A stretch of 64,000 nucleotides of DNA, taken from the NCBI RefSeq assembly GCF_900117315.1, contig NZ_LT630337.1:789633-853632 (forward strand). Reading direction: 5' to 3'. The stretch comes from Bacillus massilinigeriensis (GTDB taxonomy: Bacteria > Bacillota > Bacilli > Bacillales > Cytobacillaceae). This document shows, piece by piece, positions 27,740 to 36,367 of this stretch (positions are counted from its first letter, which is position 1; each line of letters starts with the position of its first letter). Under the pieces are notes generated by a model. The model was not told the DNA's origin, made no database searches, and saw only the letters and a program-made list of their open reading frames with translations. The translations under genes were made by a program, and so were the position numbers.

Positions 27740-27811
27740 ATGGTTAACCACAATAATTATCACGGACTAAAACTTTATAGTTAATAATTAATTGGTAGTG
27801 AAGAAATAGAA

Positions 27812-27858
27812 AAAACAAAAAATCACTTGTAATAAAAATTGCAGTGATTTTTTGTTTT
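27812..27858. terminator. bidirectional terminator between manA and the Cthe_2159 gene
   Basis: AAAACAAAAAATCACT/AGTGATTTTTTGTTTT stem with a 15-nt loop. T runs occur in both directions, serving the two convergent genes. Confidence 0.85.
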
Positions 27859-27872
27859 CTTTTTAGGTGAGG

Positions 27873-30005
27873 CTACTGTTGATTTTGTTGTTTAATGTCT
27901 TTTCTTAAGGGAATGTCCACCCCTAGTGCTTCTAACTGTTTTTGGGCTTCCTCTTGAGTAATAGTACCATTTCTCTGCTGATCCATGATATTTTTGACCT
28001 TTTCTCTTGTTGCGTCATCTAGATTGGAGAACATATCTCCTCGATCTCCGCCAGGTGCGCCTTGCCCCCTCATACCTCCCATACCTCCTGGACCAGAAGT
28101 TTTAGCTTCAGTAACTCCCGTTTCGTCAAGCCAAGTGACGGACTCGGAAACCTTAAACGAGACAACTTTTGATCCGCCTTTATAGTTTCCGTTTGAATAA
28201 AGACCATCTTTGTCATCACCAGTCGTTGAACCTCCTGAATATAGGGTATAGGAAGTATCCTTTCTTAATTTTGGTGAACTAATAATAACTGATTGATAAT
28301 CTTTTTCTGGTGCAAACGTTAGGATAGAATTTCCCTTACTATCCTCGAGATGAATGATAGTTCCTGCTGATTGTGTCTTAGGGTAATTCATAATAATTGA
28401 GTTTTGTTTAGATTCTTCAGAAGTAGCCATCGCCATACCTGAACTTCCGGCAGCAACAAGCAACCCACCACTTATTTCAAAACTTTGTCCATAATCTAAT
28501 GGGGCATTCCCATTATCAGTAGGTCCGTTAACAATGACAGTTCCGTCTGTCATTGAAATAGAACCATTTGAATCGAGTCCATCACCTACAGAATTTATAT
28601 AAACATATCCTCCGTTAAATGAAAGTAGCCCATTTTCAGATGACTCTGCCTGTTCCATATCCATACCAGACTGGTCGTTGCCACCGCCAATATTGATACC
28701 ATCGTCACTTGCATTGACATGAATTTTTCCATCGGCAATCGTAATGGACTGGCTTTCAACCCCCTCATAGCTCTTATTTATATTAATATTTCCACCCTTT
28801 GTGAGGATGGCGGTGTCCGCATGGATGCCGTCATCACCAGAGGCTATTTTCAAGTCCCCACCAGTAATTGTAATGGAGTTATTGCTATGAACTGCGTCAT
28901 CCAATGAATTAAGTGTAAAACTTCCACCACCAATTCCGACTTCTACTGCTGCTTTCAGCCCTTTGGTGCTTTCGGTTTCTGTAGACGTGGCAGTAGTGCT
29001 ATTTGTATCAGTGCTCCCACTATTTGAATCCTTGCCAAAGTCTCCAGGTGCCATTTTGCTATTTGTATTGACAGTTATAGTTTCAGGGCTTCCTCCTCCA
29101 GAAGTAATGTTGAAATCTCCATCGGCAATTAGCAATGATGACTCTGCCTGAATTCCGTCGTTAGTTGAGGCTATGTCAAAGAATCCTCCTTCAATCGCAA
29201 TCGTTGCCTTTGAAGAATCTTTGTCATTCGTGGACTTCATGCCGTCCCCACCCGCAGATATACTGATATTACCTTCTTTAATAGCTAAGAGATCTCTTCC
29301 TATTAGCCCATCGTCCACAGAATCAATTTGAATGGTTCCTCCTGTTATTTTCAATTCATCTTTACTGGCAATTCCATTGTTATAAATCCCATGAACAGTC
29401 AATTTTCCGCTTCCATTAATCGTTAGGCTGTCTTTGCTGAACAACGCTGCGTCAGGCTCATCTTCATCTGATTTTTCGTATGCATAGTTTTTGCCATCGC
29501 TTAACACGTTTTGTGTTCCTTTTTCTAAAGAGACAATTGTTTTTTCGGAATTTTTCACATAGATTGGTGAATTATTAGAAGAATTGATTTCAACCCCATT
29601 CAAGACGAGTCTGACTATACCTTTATCTTCTGCATCTACAATAATCTGACCATCGTTCAGTTTTCCGCTAATCTCATAAACACCTGAAGTGCGAATGGTA
29701 ACGATATTGTTGTCGATGATAACTCCACCATCGCCTGTAAAGCTAGCATTGCTTCCATTTAGTTTAATAAATGTTGAATGATTCCAATCGCTGTAGAAGT
29801 CATCATCCGAATACTTAACTTTTTCATTTATAACACTGGCAATATCCTTGTTGCCGATTGTACTCAAGCTCTCTGCTTTGACTACTGCTGTACTACTATT
29901 AGTTGTAGTTCCGCTTTCTGAATTATTGCTGCAGGCAAATAATAACGATGTACACATAAGTGACGCTGTGACCTTGATAAATTTAGAATTAAGTCTTTTC
30001 ATCAT
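27873..30005 (-). CDS. carbohydrate-binding Cthe_2159-family lipoprotein
   Basis: 710-aa secreted lipoprotein. The signal peptide ends in a lipobox, SLLFAC, near residue 25. The body consists of repeated beta-strand units with patterns such as GITGGTIQIDSVDDGL and ITGGDLKIASGDDGIHAD, expected to form a right-handed beta-helix. A Gly/Met-rich linker (GGMGGMRGQGAPGGDRG) and a short helical C-terminus follow. The founding member (Cthe_2159 of Clostridium thermocellum) binds acidic polysaccharide. It lies divergent from the two-component genes, with a tandem 11-bp repeat 69 bases upstream shared with the VTC operon. AGGAG precedes ATG. Confidence 0.85.
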   Translation of the reverse strand: MMKRLNSKFIKVTASLMCTSLLFACSNNSESGTTTNSSTAVVKAESLSTIGNKDIASVINEKVKYSDDDFYSDWNHSTFIKLNGSNASFTGDGGVIIDNNIVTIRTSGVYEISGKLNDGQIIVDAEDKGIVRLVLNGVEINSSNNSPIYVKNSEKTIVSLEKGTQNVLSDGKNYAYEKSDEDEPDAALFSKDSLTINGSGKLTVHGIYNNGIASKDELKITGGTIQIDSVDDGLIGRDLLAIKEGNISISAGGDGMKSTNDKDSSKATIAIEGGFFDIASTNDGIQAESSLLIADGDFNITSGGGSPETITVNTNSKMAPGDFGKDSNSGSTDTNSTTATSTETESTKGLKAAVEVGIGGGSFTLNSLDDAVHSNNSITITGGDLKIASGDDGIHADTAILTKGGNININKSYEGVESQSITIADGKIHVNASDDGINIGGGNDQSGMDMEQAESSENGLLSFNGGYVYINSVGDGLDSNGSISMTDGTVIVNGPTDNGNAPLDYGQSFEISGGLLVAAGSSGMAMATSEESKQNSIIMNYPKTQSAGTIIHLEDSKGNSILTFAPEKDYQSVIISSPKLRKDTSYTLYSGGSTTGDDKDGLYSNGNYKGGSKVVSFKVSESVTWLDETGVTEAKTSGPGGMGGMRGQGAPGGDRGDMFSNLDDATREKVKNIMDQQRNGTITQEEAQKQLEALGVDIPLRKDIKQQNQQ

Positions 30006-30073
30006 TTAGCTCCTTTGCTTTCTTATCTATGTTTTTTTAAGATATTGTTTGGATATGAATCAAATTATTAAGT

Positions 30074-30095
30074 ACAAACCTTAAACAAACCTTAA
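30074..30095 (-). promoter_or_regulatory. tandem 11-bp operator upstream of the Cthe_2159 gene
   Basis: ACAAACCTTAA occurs twice in direct succession (30074-30084, 30085-30095). On the minus strand this reads TTAAGGTTTGT twice, then AC, then TTAATAAT (probable -10). Exactly the same arrangement lies at 32193. An 11-bp period is typical of OmpR/PhoB-type response regulators, and such a gene is adjacent. Confidence 0.75.
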
Positions 30096-30179
30096 AAAGG
30101 GTTGCATTTCTTTTAATAGGTTCTATAATCAAACCTATCCGACAAAAAGGATAGAAAAAGTAGAGAGGATCGGACGGAT

Positions 30180-30866
30180 ATGAAATTATTAATCATTGAA
30201 GATGACAAGCACCTTTCTGATTCTATATGTGAAACGGCCAAGGAATTATTTGCAACGGAGCAGGCGTTCGATGGAGAGGAAGGGCTGTTTCTTGCAGAAC
30301 AAAATATTTTCGATTGTATTATTTTAGATATCATGCTGCCAAAAATGAATGGCTATGAGGTATTACAGAATATAAGAAAGAAAAACATCACTACCCCAGT
30401 AATTATGCTGACGGCAAAAGATGGGATTGATGATAAGATTCAAGGCTTCAAAGTTGGCGCTGATGATTATCTTGTTAAGCCTTTTCATCGGGAAGAATTG
30501 ATACTGCGGTTAGAGGCAATGGTCAGGAGAACAGGTGGTCAATTAACAAAGAATGTCATTACTTTTAAGGAACTAAAATTAAATATTAAAAACAAAAGCG
30601 CAGAGATTAATGGGGAGGTCCTTAAGTTAAACGGGAAACAATTCGACCTGCTGGAGTATTTGATTAATAATCAAAATGCGATTTTAACAAAGGAGCAAAT
30701 TTTTGATCGAATTTGGGGATTTGAGTCAGACACCTCTACTACGGTCATAGAGGTCTATGCAAGCAATTTACGGAAAAATCTTAAAAAGTATGGCTACGAC
30801 CATTATATTAAAACCTTCCGTGGTTTAGGATATATGCTGACTGACAAAGGTGAAGGAGATGTTTAA
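30180..30866 (+). CDS. OmpR/PhoB family response regulator
   Basis: 228 aa. The receiver domain (1-118) has acidic residues ED at 8-9, phospho-acceptor Asp50 (CIILDIMLP) and the Lys of YLVKPF near 101. A C-terminal winged helix (130-225) contains LKLNGKQFDLLEYL and TVIEVYASNLRKNLKK. Its stop overlaps the kinase start. Predicted to bind the 11-bp tandem repeats at 30074 and 32193 as an activator, as these lie at -35 of both promoters. Confidence 0.95.
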   Translation: MKLLIIEDDKHLSDSICETAKELFATEQAFDGEEGLFLAEQNIFDCIILDIMLPKMNGYEVLQNIRKKNITTPVIMLTAKDGIDDKIQGFKVGADDYLVKPFHREELILRLEAMVRRTGGQLTKNVITFKELKLNIKNKSAEINGEVLKLNGKQFDLLEYLINNQNAILTKEQIFDRIWGFESDTSTTVIEVYASNLRKNLKKYGYDHYIKTFRGLGYMLTDKGEGDV

Positions 30867-32151
30867 TAGAATTATCTTTAGAAAACAGCAGTTGAAATTT
30901 ATGCTATATTACTTGATTGCCTTTACAGTAATTTTTACTATTTTTAGTATTATCATTTTCACTCAGGTTCAAAGAACATTATATTCAAAAGCAGATGAGG
31001 AACTTTCAGATTTAAAAGAAAGAATCCTTAACGATGGTGACTTTAAAGCCCCGCCGGACAATGGAGCTGCAAACCAAGGTCTGCCTCCAAAGGAAAGGCA
31101 AAGAAACATGCTAAATCCAAGAATTATCGTTGTCCACTGGGATGGCTCTGGAAATATCGTAAATGAAGATGAAATCGGATCCTCATTATACGAAAATTAT
31201 TTTCAAGATTATCAACTCGAAAAAACAAAAATGGATGAAATTTCAATGACGACGCTTAATGATTTATTCCATTTCAGATACATCCTTTTTGAAGATAATA
31301 ATGACCAGGATGATATTGCTTATACACAACTAATGATTAATGTAGAGCCAGAACAAACCATCATTTCTAACTTCGAAAGACTTGTAATAATCTGTTCAGT
31401 TATCTTCATCGTTCTTTCGATTTCTGCCAGTTACTTTTTATCAAGAAGTATGATGAGGCCGATTATTCAATCCTGGAACAAGCAGGCGGAGTTTGTGGAA
31501 AATGCTTCGCATGAACTAAGAACTCCATTAACTGTCATTCAAAATAAATTGGAACTGCTGCTACGAGCGCCGCAGGAAAGAATCGCTGATCAATTTGAAA
31601 GTATAGCTTTAAGCTTATCCGAAACCCGTCGTTTGTCGAAGCTTACTTCTGACTTACTAACCCTGGCCAGAGCGGATTCAGCGGAAACTGAACTTGTGAA
31701 GCAGCCAGTTCATGTTGATACTTTTGTTCAGGGTGTATGTGCACCTTATAAGGAAATTGCCGAGTCACAGGAAAAGTATTTTTGGTTAAGTTTAGAGTGT
31801 CCAATTCTTATCAAAGCTGACGAAACCCGACTTCATCAGCTGTTAGTAATTTTACTTGATAACGCCTTAAAATATACTGGCGAAGACGAAAGTATAGGGG
31901 TAAAAACATATACAGAGGATCAAAAGGTTGTTATAGAAGTTAGCGATTCAGGAATTGGAATAAAAGAAGAAAATTTCAAATATATATTTGATCGGTTTTA
32001 TCGAGAAGACAGAGCCAGGTCAAGAGAAACCGGTGGTGTAGGACTAGGGTTATCTATTGCCCAATGGATAGTAACAAAGCATAACGGAACGATAAAAGCC
32101 TTTAATAATAAAAATAAGGGGACGACCTTTAAAATCAAATTACCAAAGTAG
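30859..32151 (+). CDS. sensor histidine kinase
   Basis: 430-aa membrane kinase. Membrane segment 1 spans about residues 13-35, an extracytoplasmic sensor region of ~130 residues follows, and membrane segment 2 is about 166-188. The HisKA domain has His218 in NASHELRTPLT, and the ATPase domain has LDNALKYTG, VSDSGIGI and GGVGLGLSIA. I choose ATG 30859 with AAAGGTG 6 bases upstream; GTG 30850 is an alternative. Paired with the preceding response regulator (8-bp overlap). The signal is unknown, possibly cell-surface related. Confidence 0.93.
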   Translation: MFNRIIFRKQQLKFMLYYLIAFTVIFTIFSIIIFTQVQRTLYSKADEELSDLKERILNDGDFKAPPDNGAANQGLPPKERQRNMLNPRIIVVHWDGSGNIVNEDEIGSSLYENYFQDYQLEKTKMDEISMTTLNDLFHFRYILFEDNNDQDDIAYTQLMINVEPEQTIISNFERLVIICSVIFIVLSISASYFLSRSMMRPIIQSWNKQAEFVENASHELRTPLTVIQNKLELLLRAPQERIADQFESIALSLSETRRLSKLTSDLLTLARADSAETELVKQPVHVDTFVQGVCAPYKEIAESQEKYFWLSLECPILIKADETRLHQLLVILLDNALKYTGEDESIGVKTYTEDQKVVIEVSDSGIGIKEENFKYIFDRFYREDRARSRETGGVGLGLSIAQWIVTKHNGTIKAFNNKNKGTTFKIKLPK

Positions 32152-32192
32152 AGATTACGATTACGTGATCTCTTTTTTTATTGGAAATAATT

Positions 32193-32224
32193 TTAAGGTT
32201 TGTTTAAGGTTTGTCATTAATAAT
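32193..32224 (+). promoter_or_regulatory. tandem 11-bp operator and -10 of the VTC-DUF4956 operon
   Basis: TTAAGGTTTGT occurs twice without a gap (32193-32203, 32204-32214), then CA and TTAATAAT. It is identical in sequence, spacing and orientation to the site before the divergent lipoprotein gene (30074-30095, minus strand). The repeats overlap the expected -35. Confidence 0.78.
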
Positions 32225-32261
32225 GTGAAACAGTGAACGACTCAAAAAAGGAGTGTTTGAC

Positions 32262-32960
32262 ATGGAAGCAATGTGCCTAAACGGTATTAAGGGTCGGACG
32301 GAGTTAAAACATGAAATCACGAAGATGGATTGCTATCTTCTAAGAAACAAATTAAAGCATTTCATGAGAGTTGATCCACATGCTAAAAAAGATGGCAAGT
32401 ATTTAATCCGAAGCGTTTATTTCGATAACTTTGATAATAAAGTTCTAACTGAAAAAAAAGAGGGATTTTTTCAACGCGATAAGTTCCGAGTAAGATTGTA
32501 TGACTACAATAAGGAATACCTTAATCTAGAAAAGAAGAGTAAGAGAAATAACCTTACGTACAAACAGAAATGCCGCATCACAGCGGAAGAGTATGAAAAG
32601 TTGAGAGGCGGACACATTTCTTGGATGGAGAAAGATCACAGAATGCTTATCAGGGATTTATATGTCCAAATGAACTTGTTTCAAATAAAACCAGTGACGG
32701 TTGTTGACTATGAAAGAGAAGTGTTTATTTACGAGCATGGAAACGTTCGCGTTACTTTTGATGGTTCCATTAAAACTAGCTTTAGAAACAACGACCTATT
32801 GAATCCGGACTTAGCTATGGTGGAAACGAACCCGGATGTTGTGGTTCTTGAAGTGAAATATGACGAGTTTATCCCAGATGTGATTAAATATATGCTTCAG
32901 CTTGGTGACAGAAGCAAAGGCACGTATTCAAAGTATCAGATTAGTAGGATGTTTGGTTAA
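32262..32960 (+). CDS. VTC domain polyphosphate polymerase-like protein
   Basis: 232-aa protein with the VTC/CYTH-like tunnel fold. Charged tunnel motifs include RTELKHEI, YLIRSVYFDN, KFRVRLYDYN, LEKKSKRNN, RVTFDGSI and VLEVKYDE. The eukaryotic VTC4 domain makes polyphosphate from ATP; bacterial members of this family are not well characterised. ATG 32262 is 8 bases after AAAGGAG; GTG 32253 overlaps that site. Cotranscribed with the DUF4956 membrane protein. VTC, DUF4956, CotH and Cthe_2159 genes recur together in Firmicutes; no CotH is present here. Confidence 0.88.
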   Translation: MEAMCLNGIKGRTELKHEITKMDCYLLRNKLKHFMRVDPHAKKDGKYLIRSVYFDNFDNKVLTEKKEGFFQRDKFRVRLYDYNKEYLNLEKKSKRNNLTYKQKCRITAEEYEKLRGGHISWMEKDHRMLIRDLYVQMNLFQIKPVTVVDYEREVFIYEHGNVRVTFDGSIKTSFRNNDLLNPDLAMVETNPDVVVLEVKYDEFIPDVIKYMLQLGDRSKGTYSKYQISRMFG

Positions 32961-32995
32961 ACATAACATAATATAATATTTTTGGAGGAATACCC

Positions 32996-33679
32996 ATGGA
33001 AACAGTAAATTTTGAGGATATCTTTAAATCTAGCATTTTAGAAAAGACAAGCAATTTCTCAATTGTCGATTCACTTATAGGATTACTTGTAGCATTTATA
33101 GTGGGATTATTTATTTACTTTGTCTATAAGAAGACATTTTCAGGTGTTATGTACTCTCATACCTTTAATATTTCTTTGATCATTATGTCCATGGCTACAG
33201 CACTAATTATTATCGGAATTTCATCCAATGTTCTTTTATCGCTAGGAATGGTCGGTGCGTTATCAATTGTTCGTTTTCGAACACCTATTAAAGACCCAAT
33301 GGATATTGTTTATATCTTTTGGGCGATAGTTTCTGGTATTTTATGTGGTGCTGGTTTTATTCCACTTGTCATCATTGGCTCACTATTAATTGGACTAGTC
33401 TTGATTATTTTTATCAATAAAATTACTGTAGAGAATCCTTATTTATTAGTTATTCGCTATCAAGAAACTTCCATTGAAAATTCTTTGGAACATATAATAA
33501 ATGAACATGCAAAAAAACATTCGATAAAATCAAAATCTGTCATGCCTGGAGATGATTTTGAAGTAACCTACGAAATCCGTGTCAAGGAGAAGGATATGAG
33601 CTTTATGAATCATATTTCAAGCATGGACGGAGTTAAATCAGCAATAATGCTAAGTTATGATGGCAATTTTACAGCATAA
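32996..33679 (+). CDS. DUF4956 domain membrane protein
   Basis: 227-aa integral membrane protein with four or five hydrophobic segments between residues 20 and 145 and a soluble C-terminal ~80 residues. The signature LGMVGALSIVRFRTPIKDPMDIVYIFWAI, with conserved Arg residues between helices, is typical of DUF4956. It has a GGAGG site and follows the VTC gene by 35 bases. It may help move or use the polymer made by the VTC protein; this is inference. Confidence 0.88.
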   Translation: METVNFEDIFKSSILEKTSNFSIVDSLIGLLVAFIVGLFIYFVYKKTFSGVMYSHTFNISLIIMSMATALIIIGISSNVLLSLGMVGALSIVRFRTPIKDPMDIVYIFWAIVSGILCGAGFIPLVIIGSLLIGLVLIIFINKITVENPYLLVIRYQETSIENSLEHIINEHAKKHSIKSKSVMPGDDFEVTYEIRVKEKDMSFMNHISSMDGVKSAIMLSYDGNFTA

Positions 33680-33697
33680 AAAAGAGATAACTAGTAA

Positions 33698-33742
33698 GCA
33701 AGATCAAAGAAATATACATAGTTTGATCTTGCCTACTTTTTT
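33698..33742 (+). terminator. terminator of the VTC-DUF4956 operon
   Basis: Perfect 11-bp stem GCAAGATCAAA/TTTGATCTTGC with a 13-nt loop followed by CTACTTTTTT. Confidence 0.85.
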
Positions 33743-33881
33743 CAATTACTAAAGTACGCAGTGGTTTAAAATTTACTTTTCACCTGAAGAATACGTGGTA
33801 TAATAAAATTGCAACTTGTTTATGTGTCGTGAAACACCAAAGCTTGGGTATTAAAAATACAAATCATAAAAAGGTGATCCG

Positions 33882-34403
33882 ATGAACGAGTATTTTTTTA
33901 TTATGGCCATTGTTGTATTTTCACTAGCTAATATTTTCCGTAAGATGAGGAACCGGAAACAGATTGGATTATTAAATGAACAAAATTTTGAGCAATTGAA
34001 AAAAAGAGGTAAGGAGGTACGAATGGCCAGCCAAGAGAAATATATGAATGTGTTCTTTTGTATTTTTCTTGGAATTGCAGCAGCATGCTTATGGATTCCT
34101 GATCCAACTAATTTTCACTTTGTGATTGGCTTGTGTATATTCATAATCTCAAATTGTATGATAGAGCTGCTAAACATTCCCCAGAAATATCGCCTTTATT
34201 ACAATGATGAAGCGTTTGTATATCAAGGAGCATATTATAAATTTAACAAGATTAAAGCTGTTGGTTATTCGAAATTCTTTTTTCAACCAGCTAAGATGCA
34301 TTTCGAGAATGGTCAGAGTATTGTCATTTTCAAAGGGGGATTAGACACAATCCATCAAGTTCTTGCAAAAAGAACTCCATCCAATAAAAAGGCTGTTCAA
34401 TAA
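33882..34403 (+). CDS. hypothetical membrane protein
   Basis: 173-aa protein of unknown function. Predicted membrane helices are at about residues 4-20, 55-71 and 80-98, and the C-terminal ~70 residues look like a small beta-rich cytosolic domain (YYNDEAFVYQGAYYKFNKIKAVGYSKFF). AAAAGGTGATCC precedes ATG. It has its own terminator, so it is a single-gene unit between the VTC operon and the frl locus. I do not recognise a family. Confidence 0.75.
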   Translation: MNEYFFIMAIVVFSLANIFRKMRNRKQIGLLNEQNFEQLKKRGKEVRMASQEKYMNVFFCIFLGIAAACLWIPDPTNFHFVIGLCIFIISNCMIELLNIPQKYRLYYNDEAFVYQGAYYKFNKIKAVGYSKFFFQPAKMHFENGQSIVIFKGGLDTIHQVLAKRTPSNKKAVQ

Positions 34404-34430
34404 GCATAGTCATTTTCATTTTTAATTTTA

Positions 34431-34474
34431 AAAGCTACTTATCGGTTTCGGAAGGATCCTTGGTAGCTTTTTTT
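34431..34474 (+). terminator. terminator before the frl locus
   Basis: AAAGCTAC/GTAGCTTT stem followed by a run of T residues, 27 bases after the hypothetical gene. Confidence 0.75.
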
Positions 34475-34527
34475 ATTTTTTTATCTAATGTGGTATAAAA
34501 AAATATAAAATTATCTAGTTTTTTATA

Positions 34528-34604
34528 TTGACGGTTACTATGCAAACCCTTACAATCTAGTTAGGCGGTATAGAAAAGTTTTAATTTATTTATTCCGGAA
34601 TAAA
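34528..34604 (+). promoter_or_regulatory. promoter and palindromic operator of the frl locus
   Basis: TTGACG (34528-34533), a 17-bp spacer and TACAAT (34551-34556) form a good sigma-A promoter. The -10 overlaps a cre-like ATGCAAACCCTTACAA (34540-34555), which departs from consensus at the central G. Downstream, a perfect 16-bp palindrome TTTATTCCGGAATAAA (34589-34604) is a plausible operator for one of the two GntR regulators of the locus. Confidence 0.65.
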
Positions 34605-34674
34605 AAAACAGTAAAACATCTGTTCTGGTTTTAAAATCATTTTATTTCTCTATTTCTAGAAGGGAGGGGCTAAC

Positions 34675-35529
34675 ATGATAAATAATGAACAGATTGCAGC
34701 AATGAGTGTCCAATTTGTCCAGTATTCGTTGGATTATACCATTGATGCATTTGCGAAATGTGGGATAAAAAATTTGGAGTTCTGGGGCGCTGAACCACAT
34801 TACTACCGATTAAATTATCTAACCAGATATGACGCTAATAAAAGGCTTCGTCAAATTCGAAACCAATTGCATCAATCTGGAATTAAGGTTGTGATGTACA
34901 CTCCTGAAACTCTTGCCTATCCTTACAGCTTTTCAAGTCCAGAGGAGAAAGTTAGGAATCGTACAGCAGAGTTTTTTGATATGTGCTGCAATGATGCTTT
35001 GGAATTAGGTTGTAATCGAATTTTTATTAATACTGGTTGTGGACTACGTGATGTGAATTTAGAGGCTAGCTGGAATTACACTGTTGAAAGTATTCAAAGA
35101 ATTTGTGAAATATCGAAGCGATATGGTGTGGAACTAGTGTTAGAGCAATTACAGCCTTATGAAAGTAACCTAGTAACATCTTTAAAGGATATTAAGAAAA
35201 TGCTTAGTGATGTTCAGAGTGAAAATCTCAAGGTTTGCTTAGACGTGGTTGCCATGGAAGTGGCTGGTGATACAATACAAGACTTTTTTAATCAATTAGG
35301 GGAAACAATTGTACATATTCATCTGGCTGATCAAAACCATGAAATCCTTGGTGATGGAAATTATCCGATAATCCAATATTTGGATTACTTATCTGGTGTT
35401 GCCTATGATCAATATATTTCTTTAGAGATAAATGACTCAATTTACTGGGAAGATCCCTATTCTTCATTAAAACAATCGATGGATTACTTAAAAAGCCGTT
35501 ACTTCGATAGGAGGGTGGCAACAAAATGA
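34675..35529 (+). CDS. sugar phosphate isomerase/epimerase (TIM barrel), FrlC-like paralogue
   Basis: 284-aa xylose-isomerase-like TIM-barrel protein. Candidate metal ligands are Glu in LVLEQLQPYESN, Asp in CLDVVAMEV, His in VHIHLADQNHEILGDG and Glu in ISLEINDS. It is a diverged relative of the FrlC at 37417, sharing YTPE and ESN elements. First gene of the frl-like locus; its stop overlaps the next start (ATGA). AGGGAGGGG precedes ATG. It probably epimerises an uncommon sugar-amine (psicoselysine-like) substrate; this is inferred from context. Confidence 0.82.
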   Translation: MINNEQIAAMSVQFVQYSLDYTIDAFAKCGIKNLEFWGAEPHYYRLNYLTRYDANKRLRQIRNQLHQSGIKVVMYTPETLAYPYSFSSPEEKVRNRTAEFFDMCCNDALELGCNRIFINTGCGLRDVNLEASWNYTVESIQRICEISKRYGVELVLEQLQPYESNLVTSLKDIKKMLSDVQSENLKVCLDVVAMEVAGDTIQDFFNQLGETIVHIHLADQNHEILGDGNYPIIQYLDYLSGVAYDQYISLEINDSIYWEDPYSSLKQSMDYLKSRYFDRRVATK

Positions 35530-36341
35530 AGCGAGTTGCAGTGATTGGCGACAATTGCGTTGATTACTACTCAAATTTAGAACGCTATTATCTCACTGGG
35601 AATGTAGTGGATACTGGAATTAATCTTGTTCACCTTGGAGTCCCTACATCCATTCTTACTACAGTTGCAGATGATGAATATGGAATTGACATGCTTCAAT
35701 GCTTCAAAGAACAAGGGCTAGATACCTCTCATGTACGAGTTGCCCATGGAAATACAGCGATCACTTATATGCAGCTGATTGACAGGGAAAGAATTCACGG
35801 GGATTACTTAGAAGGAGTTCTCGAACATATGGTTTTTACCCCAGAGGATGTAAATTTTGCTGCTTCACATGATTTAGTTCACTCAGCGTTTTGGGGAAAG
35901 GCAGATGGAGTGTTATCAACTATTAAATCTGAAAATCCAAAAATATTGATTAGTTTTGATTTTGCCGATCGTCTTGAGAGCCCTTTGGTTGAAAAACTAA
36001 ACAACATTGTTGATATAGGCTTCTTTTCCTATCGAGAGAAAGATGATAAAATTATCGACTTTTTAAAAGAAAGAGTTAAGAAGGGAATGAAGATCGCGGT
36101 AGCCACTTTCGGTGACAAGGGCTCAATTGCATTAAGTGGGAACAATCTTTATGAAGCAGGAATCATAAAAGCAGAAGTAGTTAACACGGTGGGTGCTGGC
36201 GATAGTTTTATTGCAGGGTTTCTAGCAGAGTTGTTAAAGAGTGGAGAGATTGAAAAATCGTTACAAAGAGGAGCCATGGTGGCAGCACATATTATATCCA
36301 TCTTCGAGCCTTGGGAAGATAAAAGAAAATCTAGAGAATAA
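35526..36341 (+). CDS. PfkB-family carbohydrate kinase, FrlD-like paralogue
   Basis: 271-aa ribokinase-fold kinase. The N-terminus AVIGDNCVDYY is the same as in fructoselysine kinases, and the catalytic signature GAGDSFIAGF, with the base Asp, is near residue 225. It is less like E. coli FrlD than the copy at 41819: for example TGNVVDTGINL replaces GGNAVNVAVY. Translationally coupled to the preceding epimerase. Likely phosphorylates an Amadori-type substrate before deglycation by the following FrlB. Confidence 0.85.
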   Translation: MKRVAVIGDNCVDYYSNLERYYLTGNVVDTGINLVHLGVPTSILTTVADDEYGIDMLQCFKEQGLDTSHVRVAHGNTAITYMQLIDRERIHGDYLEGVLEHMVFTPEDVNFAASHDLVHSAFWGKADGVLSTIKSENPKILISFDFADRLESPLVEKLNNIVDIGFFSYREKDDKIIDFLKERVKKGMKIAVATFGDKGSIALSGNNLYEAGIIKAEVVNTVGAGDSFIAGFLAELLKSGEIEKSLQRGAMVAAHIISIFEPWEDKRKSRE

Positions 36342-36367
36342 ACGATGGATAAAAGAGGAGGATCATT

